DNA from: Streptomyces sp. ISL-12
GTDB taxonomy: Bacteria > Actinomycetota > Actinomycetes > Streptomycetales > Streptomycetaceae
Direction: 5' to 3'
Assembly: GCF_018614415.1 (NCBI RefSeq)
Contig: NZ_JAGGOO010000108.1
Span: forward strand, 1 to 64,000
Length of the DNA: 64,000 nt
Shown: positions 8,633 to 16,377 of the stretch, one piece after another
Position numbering within the stretch: position 1 is the first letter of the stretch
How the letters are laid out: each line of letters opens with the position of its first letter
The notes under the pieces: model-generated
Database searches by the model: none
The model's input: only the letters and a program-made list of their open reading frames with translations
Told to the model about the DNA's origin: nothing
Made by a program: the position numbers and the translations under genes

Positions 8633-8644
8633 CACAATGGGCGG
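8633..8644 (+). promoter_or_regulatory. Leaderless promoter -10 of XRE regulator 3
   Basis: CACAAT at 8633-8638 is followed by GGGCGG and ATG 8645. The arrangement is nearly identical to TACAGT plus GGGCGG plus ATG before XRE regulator 1, which argues for a conserved leaderless promoter in this paralogue family. Confidence 0.45.
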
Positions 8645-9607
8645 ATGGCGACAGCAGGGGACGCACGGGGCACCGAACTCGGCCGCTACCTCAAGGCCCG
8701 CAGGGCCCAGGTGCGCCCGCAGGACGTCGGCCTCCCGGCCGGCGCGGGCCTGCGCCGCACCCCCGGCCTGCGCCGGGAGGAACTGGCCGCGCTGGCCGGG
8801 GTGAGCGTCGACTACTACATCCGCCTGGAGCGCGGCCGGGAGACCAACCCGTCCCCCGCGGTCGTGGACGCCCTCGGCCGCGCCCTGCGGCTGCGCGGCG
8901 ACGCCTACGAACGCCTCCACGAACTCGCGGAACTGGCCTCCGGACGCATCTCCGACCTGCCCGCCTGCTCCGACCACACCGTCCGCGACTCGGTCCTGCG
9001 GATGCTGGAGTCGGTCCGTCCGATGCCCGCCTACGTGGTCAACCGCTTCAACCGCGTCCTCGCCGCCAACCCGCCAGGCCGACGGCTGATGCCCGGCCTG
9101 TGGGACTGGCCCGAGGAGCGGCGCAACCTGACCCGCTACCTCTTCCTCCACCCGGTCGGCCGGACCCTCTACGACCCGTGGGAGGCGACCGTCGCCTCCT
9201 CGGTGGCGCACCTGCGCGCGGTCGCCGGCGCCGACCCGGACTCCGCGGAACTGACCGCCCTCGTCGGCGAACTGGCCGTGAAGTCACCGGAGTTCGCCCG
9301 GCTCTGGGAACGCTACGACGTGTGTGAACGCGGCGGCGGACAGAAGACCTTCCGGCACCCGAAGGCCGGAACGATGACCCTGACCTACGAGATCATGAGC
9401 CTGGCCCGGACCGGCGGCCAGCGCATGGTGGTCTACCAGGCGGCGCCCGGCACCCCCGACGAAGAAGCCGTGCTCCGCCTGGAGGCCGCGGACGCCCGCC
9501 CGGAGCGCACCCCCGTCGGCCACCCCGAGCCGGCCGGCGAGCCCCGGCCCGCCACCCGTGCCCGCCCCGGCCGGCAATCTCAGAACGTTCTGATTTCCCG
9601 CCACTAG
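8645..9607 (+). CDS. XRE-family regulator with MmyB-like domain (copy 3)
   Basis: A 320-residue paralogue of the two upstream regulators. The helix-turn-helix covers about residues 10-75 (LRREELAALAGVSVDYYIRLERGRE), and the MmyB-like domain follows to about residue 280 (RNLTRYLFLHPVGRTLY, KSPEFARLWERYDV). It is divergent from the MFS transporter and lies 10 bases before the first flavin monooxygenase. Its last codons contain the 14-bp palindrome that is repeated in the lyase promoter, so it is a candidate regulator of cluster B. The C-terminal 40 residues are a low-complexity tail that probably exists only because the operator sits inside the frame. Confidence 0.88.
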   Translation: MATAGDARGTELGRYLKARRAQVRPQDVGLPAGAGLRRTPGLRREELAALAGVSVDYYIRLERGRETNPSPAVVDALGRALRLRGDAYERLHELAELASGRISDLPACSDHTVRDSVLRMLESVRPMPAYVVNRFNRVLAANPPGRRLMPGLWDWPEERRNLTRYLFLHPVGRTLYDPWEATVASSVAHLRAVAGADPDSAELTALVGELAVKSPEFARLWERYDVCERGGGQKTFRHPKAGTMTLTYEIMSLARTGGQRMVVYQAAPGTPDEEAVLRLEAADARPERTPVGHPEPAGEPRPATRARPGRQSQNVLISRH

Positions 9608-9617
9608 CGTCCCGTCC
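9580..9617 (+). promoter_or_regulatory. Cluster-B operator and leaderless promoter (copy 1)
   Basis: A perfect 14-bp palindrome TCAGAACGTTCTGA lies at 9580-9593. TAGCGT at 9605-9610 is followed by seven bases and ATG 9618. The palindrome centre is 18.5 bp upstream of the first -10 base, the same distance as at the two divergent promoters at 17949-18010. Confidence 0.7.
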
Positions 9618-11162
9618 ATGGTGCGCGATTACCTGATCATCGGGGCCGGACCGGCCGGACTGCAGCTCGCCGCTTCCCTGGAACGCGACGGACGCGACTA
9701 CGTCGTCCTGGAGCGGGGAAACGGCCCGGGGACGTTCTTCACCCGCTTCCCCCGGCATCGGCAGTTGATATCCATCAACAAGGTCAACACCGGATACAGC
9801 GACCCGGAGCTCAGCCTCCGCATGGACTGGAACTCGCTGCTCAGCGACGACCCGCGGCTGCTGTTCACCCGGTACAGCGACGACTACTTCCCCCGCGCCG
9901 ACGACTTCGTGCGCTATCTCGCCGACTACGCCGAGAAGACCGGCGTCCGCGTCGAGTACGGCACCGAAGTCGTCCGCGTCTCCCGCGCCGACGGGGTCTT
10001 CACCGTCCTCGACGGCGCCGGACGGACCTGGCGGGCCCGCCGGATCATCGTGGCGACCGGCGTCTCCCGCCTCAACGTACCGCCCATCCCCGGCATCGAA
10101 CTCGCCGAACGCTACGACGACTTCGACACCGACCCGGCCTCCTTCACCAACCAGCGGGTGCTGGTCGTCGGCAAGGGCAACTCGGCGTTCGAGACCGCCG
10201 AGTCCCTGATGGCGAAGGCGGCCGTCATCCACGTGGCCGGCCCGCACTCGCTGAAGATGGCCTGGCAGACCCACTTCGTCGGCCATCTGCGCGCGGTGAA
10301 CAACAACTTCCTGGACAGCTACCAGCTCAAGTCGCAGAACGCCGTCCTGGACGGCACCGTGGAGAGCGTCGAGAAGAGCCCCGAAGGCGGGTTCCGGGTG
10401 GTGTTCCGCTACGCCCGCACCACGGAACGGCTGCGCGAACTGCGCTACGACCGGATCATCGTGGCCGCCGGCTTCCGCTTCGACGCGAGCGTCTTCGACG
10501 AGACCTGCCGCCCCGCCCTCGTCATCGACGACCGGTTCCCCGAACAGACCTCCGCCTACGAGTCGGTGAACGTACCGGACCTCTACTTCGCCGGTACCCT
10601 CACCCAGCAGCGGGACTTCAAGAAGTTCACCAACGGCTTCATCCACGGCTTCCGCTACGGCGTCCGGGCCCTGACCCGCATCCTCGACGCCCGCTACCAC
10701 GACACCCCCTGGCCCGCCGCCGGACTGCCCGCGACCCCGGAGGCGATCGCCGACGCCCTCATCGCCCGCGTCAACCGCTCCTCCGGGCTCTGGCAGCAGT
10801 TCGGGTTCCTCGGCGACGTGGTCACCGTCGACGGGGACCGGGCCCGCTACCAGGAGGAGGTGCCGCTCGACCACGTCACCGACGGCGGTCTCGGCCCCGC
10901 CGCGCACCGGTTCGTCGTCGACCTGGAGTACGGGTCCGGACACGACGGCGTCGACCCGTTCGACATCAGCGTCCCGCGCGTCGTCGAGAACGACGTCGAG
11001 CACGCCGCGGACTCCGTCTACCTGCACCCCGTCGTCCGCCACTACCGCGACGGCGTCCTGGCCGGCACCCACCACCTCGCGGAGAACCTGGAGAACGACT
11101 GGGACATCCCGGCCGTCCACCAGCAGCCGCTCGTCGCGTTCGTGAAGGCCTGCCTTGACTGA
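9618..11162 (+). CDS. FAD/NADPH-dependent monooxygenase (FOXRED2-like), copy 1
   Basis: A 514-residue class-B-type flavoprotein. The FAD Rossmann motif is YLIIGAGPAGLQLAAS at residues 5-20, and a second dinucleotide motif VVGKGNSAFETAE near residue 190 should bind NADPH. The block NNNFLDSYQLKSQNA and the C-terminal HHLAENLEN are nearly identical in the paralogue at 16374-17948, so the pair arose by duplication. Family enzymes oxygenate carbon, sulfur or nitrogen with FAD-OOH; which one applies here is not visible. First gene of a leaderless transcript; its stop overlaps the following ligase gene by eight bases. Confidence 0.85.
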   Translation: MVRDYLIIGAGPAGLQLAASLERDGRDYVVLERGNGPGTFFTRFPRHRQLISINKVNTGYSDPELSLRMDWNSLLSDDPRLLFTRYSDDYFPRADDFVRYLADYAEKTGVRVEYGTEVVRVSRADGVFTVLDGAGRTWRARRIIVATGVSRLNVPPIPGIELAERYDDFDTDPASFTNQRVLVVGKGNSAFETAESLMAKAAVIHVAGPHSLKMAWQTHFVGHLRAVNNNFLDSYQLKSQNAVLDGTVESVEKSPEGGFRVVFRYARTTERLRELRYDRIIVAAGFRFDASVFDETCRPALVIDDRFPEQTSAYESVNVPDLYFAGTLTQQRDFKKFTNGFIHGFRYGVRALTRILDARYHDTPWPAAGLPATPEAIADALIARVNRSSGLWQQFGFLGDVVTVDGDRARYQEEVPLDHVTDGGLGPAAHRFVVDLEYGSGHDGVDPFDISVPRVVENDVEHAADSVYLHPVVRHYRDGVLAGTHHLAENLENDWDIPAVHQQPLVAFVKACLD

Positions 11163-12597
11163 GCAGTTCCCCGGCGGCGTGCTCGACCTCCTCGGCGCGG
11201 CGGGCGACCGCGTGGTCTTCGAGCACCTGGACCGGGCCGTCACCGGAGCCGAACTCCTCGCGGACGTACGGCGCGTGACCAACGGCCTGCGCGAGCACGG
11301 CGTCGGCCCCGGTGACGGCGTCGCGCTGCTGCTGGGCGTCAGCCCCGAGGCGTTCGCCGCGGTCGTCGCCGCTCACGTCGTCGGCGCCCGTGTCGTCGGC
11401 GTACGGCCGGGACTGACCGACCGCCAGCGCGAGCACCTCCTCACGGACGTCGCGTACCGGGTCTCCGACGACCCGGACACGGTGCCGTCCGGTGCCGTCC
11501 TCGCCCTCGACGACCTGCTGTCCACGCCGGACGACGGCCTCCGGCCGCGGGTCACGGCCCGGCCGGAGGACGTCGCCCGGCTCATCCACACCAGCGGCAG
11601 CACCGGCCTTCCCAAGGCCTGCGCCCAGACCTACGCGGCGATGACCGCGGCCTGGGCGCTGCGGCCGGACGCCTGGCCGCCCGCCGTCCGCGAACTCGCC
11701 GCCCGCCTCGACCGGTTCCTGGTCTTCGGCACCCTGGCGAGCCAGGTGATGATGGAGTACGGCCTGCTCACCCTCGCCGCCGGCGGCACCCTCGTCACCG
11801 CCGACCCGCCCGCCTTCCCCGACGCCTTCGTCCGTCACCGGGCCACCGCGAGCGTCATCACCGTGGCCCGGCTGACCAAGCTCGTCGCGAGCCAGCGGGC
11901 CTCGCCCGTGGACCTCGGCTCGCTGCGCGCGCTGATGGTCTCCGGGTCCCCGCTGTCACCGGGGCGGCTGCGCGAGGCCGCCGAGGTGCTCGGGCCGGTC
12001 GTCTTCCACGGCTACGGCCAGACCGAGACCGGCATGATCTCCATGGCCACCCCGGACGACGAACCCGGTTCGCTGGGCGTCCCGCCCGTCGACCTGGAGG
12101 TCCGGGACACCGACGGCCGCCCCGTCCCGCCCGGCACCGACGGTGAACTGTTCGTCCGCACCCCGTCGCAGGCCCGCGGCTACTGGCGCGAACCCGCGCT
12201 GACCGCGGAAGTGTTCACCCCGGACGGCTGGGTCCGCACCCGTGACCTCGGCCGGCTCGACGGTCAGGGCCGGCTGTGGCTCACCGGACGGGCCCGCGAC
12301 GTGATCATCGTCAACGCCAACCTGTACTACGCCGGTCCCGTGGAACGCCTGCTGGCCACCCACCCGGCGGTGGCCGAGGCGTACGTCACCGCCGTCCCCG
12401 ACGACAGCACCGGGGAGGCCGTGCACGCCTTCGTCGTACCCGCCGAGGGACGCGTCCCCGGCCTCGGTGAACTGCGGGACCTGGTGGCCGCGCGGCTGGG
12501 CGAGGCGTGCGCGCCGACCCGGCTCACCCTCATCGGGGAGGTGCCGCTCACGCCCGCCGGCAAGCCCGACAAACGGCGGCTGGCGAGCGGGGATTGA
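11155..12597 (+). CDS. AMP-forming acyl-CoA synthetase/ligase family enzyme
   Basis: A 480-residue ANL-superfamily adenylating enzyme. Motifs in order: P-loop-like IHTSGSTGLPKAC (about residue 143), GYGQTETGMIS (about 285), RDLGRLDGQGRLWLTGRARD (about 362) and the catalytic Lys in TPAGKPDKRRL at the C-terminus. It should activate a carboxylic acid as acyl-AMP and pass it to CoA or a carrier. In context the acid may be a cinnamate-type product of the nearby ammonia-lyase (inference). The start is a rare TTG at 11155, with GAAGG six bases upstream, overlapping the preceding stop by eight bases. Somewhat short compared with typical 4-coumarate ligases (about 520-550). Confidence 0.85.
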   Translation: MTEQFPGGVLDLLGAAGDRVVFEHLDRAVTGAELLADVRRVTNGLREHGVGPGDGVALLLGVSPEAFAAVVAAHVVGARVVGVRPGLTDRQREHLLTDVAYRVSDDPDTVPSGAVLALDDLLSTPDDGLRPRVTARPEDVARLIHTSGSTGLPKACAQTYAAMTAAWALRPDAWPPAVRELAARLDRFLVFGTLASQVMMEYGLLTLAAGGTLVTADPPAFPDAFVRHRATASVITVARLTKLVASQRASPVDLGSLRALMVSGSPLSPGRLREAAEVLGPVVFHGYGQTETGMISMATPDDEPGSLGVPPVDLEVRDTDGRPVPPGTDGELFVRTPSQARGYWREPALTAEVFTPDGWVRTRDLGRLDGQGRLWLTGRARDVIIVNANLYYAGPVERLLATHPAVAEAYVTAVPDDSTGEAVHAFVVPAEGRVPGLGELRDLVAARLGEACAPTRLTLIGEVPLTPAGKPDKRRLASGD

Positions 12598-12605
12598 CCG
12601 TCCGG

Positions 12606-12649
12606 CACAAGGAAGGGCCCGGCCCGTCGGGGCCGGGCCCTTCCTTGTG
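12606..12649. terminator. Strong bidirectional hairpin terminator
   Basis: A perfect 20-bp stem (12606-12625 with 12630-12649) and a GTCG tetraloop lie between two convergent genes, the ligase and the antiporter. It serves both strands. Confidence 0.85.
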
Positions 12650-12650
12650 C

Positions 12651-13940
12651 TCAGTGGTTCTCGGCCACGACCGCCGGCCGCGGCCGCTCGTCCCGTCCGT
12701 GCCCCTCGTCCCGCCCGTCCCGGGTCCGCTCCCGCCGGTCGATCAGCGCCAGCAGCGGCGTCGCCATGACGGTGGTGACGATGGCGACCACCACCAGCGC
12801 GCTGAACATCGCCTGCGTCACGATGCCCGCCGCCAGTCCCAGGTTGAGCGCGATCAGCTGCATCAGGCCCCGCGCGTTCATCAGTGCCCCGACCCGCAGC
12901 GCCACCCGGTTCGGCTCCCCGGAGAGACGGGCGGCGAGCCAGCAGGCGCCGAACTTCCCGACGACCGCGACCAGCACGCACCCCGCGGTGAACAGCAGCA
13001 CCGGCCCGGAGCCCAGCAGGGTGAAGTCCGTGTTCAGCCCCGAGTAGGTGAAGAACAGCGGCAGGAACACCCGGCCCACCGGTTCGATCGTCTCCACCGA
13101 GCGGTCCAGCTGCGGCGAGCGCGGGAAGACCAGCCCGAGGCTGAACGCCCCGAACACCGCGTACAGGCCGATCTCGTCCGTGTACCAGGCCACCAGGAAC
13201 AGCACGCCGACCAGCATGAGGAGCAGGTTCTCCGGCGCCGCCCGCTCGGCGAGCAGCACGGTGCGTCCCCGCAGCCGTACCACCACCGCCAGGACCACGA
13301 TGAGACCGAACCCGCCGGCGACGGCCAGCGACACCAGCCCGGCGCTGCCGCCGGCGATGCTGAAGACCCCCGCGAGCAGGATCCAGGCCACCGCGTCGTC
13401 GACCGCGCCCGCGCCCAGCGACAGCGATCCGTGCCGGGTGCCCGCCAGCTTCTGCTCGGCGATGATCCGGGCCAGCATCGGGAAGGCCGTCACGGCCAGC
13501 GCGACCCCGACGAACAGGGCCGACACCGTCAGCGACACGTCCGGGGCCATGGCGCCGGTCCGCTCACCGGCGACGACGATCAGCAGCACACCGAGCAGCA
13601 CCGGCACCACCACCCCGGCCGCCGAGACCAGACCGGCGGACCGGGCCACGCCCCGCAGCCGGTCCACCCGGAAGTCCCAGCCGACGTGGAACATGAACGC
13701 GACGAGGCCGATCTGCCCCACCACGTAGAGGACCGGGCGCAGTTCCTGCGGGAAGAGACCCGACTCCACGCCGGGCAGCAGGGCGCCGAGCACCGACGGG
13801 CCCAGCACCACCCCCGCCAGCATCTCGCCGACGACCGGGGGCTGGCCGACCAGTTGCAGCAGCCGGCTCACGATCCGGCAGACGACCAGGATGACCACGA
13901 CGGCGAGGAAGAACGCGGGTGCGAGATCCGTGGCGCTCAT
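12651..13940 (-). CDS. CPA2-type cation:proton antiporter
   Basis: A 429-residue integral membrane protein with about 12 hydrophobic segments, beginning FFLAVVVILVVCRIVSRLLQ and VGQPPVVGEMLAGVVLGPSVLG. The latter is the conserved inverted-repeat core helix region of Na+/H+ or K+/H+ exchangers, and AGAVDDAVAWILLA carries the paired acidic residues of transport helix 5. Similar antiporters occur in several Streptomyces natural-product clusters, where they may give self-protection or supply a gradient. The start at 13940 overlaps the P450 stop as ATGA, so it is translationally coupled and the last gene of the leftward operon. The C-terminus is a charged Arg/Asp tail. Confidence 0.88.
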   Translation of the reverse strand: MSATDLAPAFFLAVVVILVVCRIVSRLLQLVGQPPVVGEMLAGVVLGPSVLGALLPGVESGLFPQELRPVLYVVGQIGLVAFMFHVGWDFRVDRLRGVARSAGLVSAAGVVVPVLLGVLLIVVAGERTGAMAPDVSLTVSALFVGVALAVTAFPMLARIIAEQKLAGTRHGSLSLGAGAVDDAVAWILLAGVFSIAGGSAGLVSLAVAGGFGLIVVLAVVVRLRGRTVLLAERAAPENLLLMLVGVLFLVAWYTDEIGLYAVFGAFSLGLVFPRSPQLDRSVETIEPVGRVFLPLFFTYSGLNTDFTLLGSGPVLLFTAGCVLVAVVGKFGACWLAARLSGEPNRVALRVGALMNARGLMQLIALNLGLAAGIVTQAMFSALVVVAIVTTVMATPLLALIDRRERTRDGRDEGHGRDERPRPAVVAENH

Positions 13941-15313
13941 GTGCTGTTTCCTTCCGGGTGGACGACCGGGCAGCGCCCGGCCGGATGCTCCTCGAAATAG
14001 CGGCTCGCCAGCCGCAGCCTGCGGGCGTGCAGCACCATGACCGTGCCGAGCACGAGCTGCCGCACGGCCCGGGTGACGTCCTCGACGCCGTCCCGCGCCC
14101 GCACGAACCTCCGCAGCACCGCGAGGCGGGGCCCGGGGGACAGACCGCGCGGGATCAGCAGACAGGGCGCGCGGTGCGGGTTGGACCGGGTGTGCGAGGC
14201 CGTCGAGTCCAGCCGGTAGCGGCGCAGCACCTCGCGGACCGCGGCGCGCAGCACCAGCGGCGACAGCCGCCACGCCGGACAGGGCCGGTTCGCCGCCACC
14301 CCGAACGGGATGTGGTGGGCGTCCTTGGCGGACAGGGACTCCCAGCGGTCCGGGTCGAACTCCCCGGGACGGTCGTAGCCCGTGGCGTGGTAGTCGGGAT
14401 AGCTGAAGCACACCACCGAGCCGGCCGGCAGCACCGTCTCCTCGTCGAGCGGGATCTCCCCGGTGGTGACGCGGTGCGCGATGCCGAACAGCGGGTACAG
14501 CCGCATCGTCTCGTCGAGTACGCGGGTGAGGTACTGGTCGTCGCCGGGCTCCGCCCACAGGCGGCGCTGCACCTCCGGATGCCGGGCCAGGGCCAGCAGC
14601 ACGTGCGCGGTCGCCTCGGAGAGCTGCACCACGGCCGTGTTGAAGAACGTCCCCTGGAGGTAGTGCGCCTGTTCGGGCAGGGACAGCGAGGCCGGCAGCC
14701 GGTGCGGCACGTCACCGGCCGCGATCCGTTCGCGCAGATACGCCGTCAGCCGCGCCCGGCGCCGCGGATGACGCAGCCCGGTGCACTTCAGGGCGCTGAT
14801 CACGTCGTCGGCGTGCGCGGTGATCAGGTCCCGGGCACGCGGCGGACACGGCTCCTTGAACACCAGTTCGTAGCAGAACCCGGCCCACGCGGGCATCACC
14901 AGGTCCCGCAGCCGTACCAGGCTGATCCGGTCGTCCGGCAGGGAGCCCAGTACGCCGGCGACGGCCCGGCCGGCCGCCGCCCCGAGGGCCTCCGAGCCGC
15001 CGGCCAGGATGCGCCGCGTCGTCGCGGCCACCTCCTCGTAGCGCTCGCCGGGCTCCAGGTGCTCCTGGTGCACCTCCGGGCCCGGCGCCAGCCAGTACCA
15101 GAACAGGTCGGACAGACCTGCCCCGGCGCTGCGCCCGTTCGCCGCGGGATGGGCGTAGACCCGCTCGAACACCTCCGGTCCGTGCGTGGCGTCGGGCAGG
15201 GTCACCGCGTGGTCGCCGTTGACCTTCTCGAAGATCCGTACCCGCAGCGCCACCACGCTCCGCGGCAGCCACCATGTCGTCGCGGGAGCCCGCTTCGGCC
15301 CGCTGTTCACCAC
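13937..15313 (-). CDS. Cytochrome P450 with atypical I-helix
   Basis: A 458-residue soluble P450. The K-helix ExxR is present in LDETMRLYP, and the haem-thiolate loop is HHIPFGVAANRPCPAWRL, where the Cys is conserved but the usual Gly residues are replaced by Ala. The I-helix region reads LQGTFFNTAVVQL, lacking the usual Asp/Glu-Thr pair that delivers protons to oxygen. It may therefore act as a peroxygenase-type or non-hydroxylating P450 (inference). Start GTG 15313, with GGAAGG seven bases upstream; GTG 15310 is also possible. It overlaps the hydroxy-acid oxidase stop upstream and the antiporter start downstream. A Ser/Arg-rich C-terminal extension of about 60 residues follows the catalytic fold. 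Confidence 0.85.
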   Translation of the reverse strand: MVNSGPKRAPATTWWLPRSVVALRVRIFEKVNGDHAVTLPDATHGPEVFERVYAHPAANGRSAGAGLSDLFWYWLAPGPEVHQEHLEPGERYEEVAATTRRILAGGSEALGAAAGRAVAGVLGSLPDDRISLVRLRDLVMPAWAGFCYELVFKEPCPPRARDLITAHADDVISALKCTGLRHPRRRARLTAYLRERIAAGDVPHRLPASLSLPEQAHYLQGTFFNTAVVQLSEATAHVLLALARHPEVQRRLWAEPGDDQYLTRVLDETMRLYPLFGIAHRVTTGEIPLDEETVLPAGSVVCFSYPDYHATGYDRPGEFDPDRWESLSAKDAHHIPFGVAANRPCPAWRLSPLVLRAAVREVLRRYRLDSTASHTRSNPHRAPCLLIPRGLSPGPRLAVLRRFVRARDGVEDVTRAVRQLVLGTVMVLHARRLRLASRYFEEHPAGRCPVVHPEGNST

Positions 15314-16377
15314 GTCCCGCCCTTCCGGACGACCAAGTCCTTCGTCAGATCGGTGTTCCGGCACCCCCCGCACAGCGCGAGGGTGTGGTCGTACTCGTCG
15401 CGCAGCGCCGCCAGGACCCGCCGCACCCCGGCCTCGCCCTCGGCGGCCAGACCCCACACCACCGGGCGTCCCACGCCGACGGCGCTCGCGCCCAGCGCCA
15501 GGGCGACGGCGATGTCGCTGCCCCGGCGGATCCCGCCGTCCAGCAGGACCGGCACCCGGCCCGCCACGGCCGCCACGACCGCCGGCAGACAGTCCACGGA
15601 CGCCGGTACGGCGTCCGACTGGCGGCCCCCGTGGTTGGAGACGACCACCCCGGCCGCGCCGTGCTCCACGGCCAGCCGGGCATCCGCCGGGTGCAGAACT
15701 CCCTTGAGCAGCACGGGCAGTGAGGTCGACCCGACGATGTCGTCGATGTCCCGCCAGGACACCGCGGGGGACATCGGGATGTCGGTGAGCGCGCCGGGCG
15801 GGGCGCCGGGCAGACCGCGCATGTTCTCCGCCGCGTAGCCGGGCGGCAGATCGGTGAAGCCGTTGCGCAGGTCCCGGGTGTGCCGGCCGAACACCGGGGA
15901 GTCGACGGTCACCACCAGCGCCGTGCAGCCCGCCTCCTCGGCCCGCCGCACCAGCGCCCCGGTGACCTCGCGCCGGGGATGGGGATACAGCTGGAACCAC
16001 ACCGCCGGGTCCCCGGCCGCCTCGCGGGCCGCCGCGACCACGTCGGCGACCGCGGTGGTCGAGGCGGTCCCGGTCACCAGGACGGTGCCCTCGGCCGCGG
16101 CGGCCCGCGCCGTGGCCCGCTCGCCGTCGGGATGCGCCAGCCGGTGGAACGCGGTCGGCGCCACGACCACCGGCGCCGTCCGCGGGGCGCCCGGCAGATC
16201 GACGGCGGTGTCGCGCGTCTCGCGGCCCGACAGCACCCGGGGCAGCAGCGCGTACCGGTCGAAGGCCCGCTCGTTGTCGGCGAGGACCCGTTCCTCGCCC
16301 GCCCCGCCCGCCACGTAGTCGTAGCGGACGGGGTCCAGGGACTGCCGCGCCTTGTCGTGCAGGTCGCGGAGGATCAC
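15307..16377 (-). CDS. FMN-dependent alpha-hydroxy-acid oxidase
   Basis: A 356-residue TIM-barrel flavoenzyme of the lactate/glycolate/hydroxymandelate oxidase family. It starts VILRDLHDKARQSLDP and carries LLKGVLHPADA, the catalytic His-Arg block VVSNHGGRQSDA, and the FMN phosphate site LLDGGIRRGSDIAVALALGASAVGVGR. It oxidises a 2-hydroxy acid to a 2-oxo acid (established for the family). Start GTG 16377 overlaps the monooxygenase stop as GTGA; the longer upstream reading would only duplicate coding sequence of that gene. Homologues such as hydroxymandelate oxidase serve aryl-glycine pathways, so an aryl hydroxy acid is a reasonable guess. Confidence 0.88.
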   Translation of the reverse strand: MILRDLHDKARQSLDPVRYDYVAGGAGEERVLADNERAFDRYALLPRVLSGRETRDTAVDLPGAPRTAPVVVAPTAFHRLAHPDGERATARAAAAEGTVLVTGTASTTAVADVVAAAREAAGDPAVWFQLYPHPRREVTGALVRRAEEAGCTALVVTVDSPVFGRHTRDLRNGFTDLPPGYAAENMRGLPGAPPGALTDIPMSPAVSWRDIDDIVGSTSLPVLLKGVLHPADARLAVEHGAAGVVVSNHGGRQSDAVPASVDCLPAVVAAVAGRVPVLLDGGIRRGSDIAVALALGASAVGVGRPVVWGLAAEGEAGVRRVLAALRDEYDHTLALCGGCRNTDLTKDLVVRKGGTW

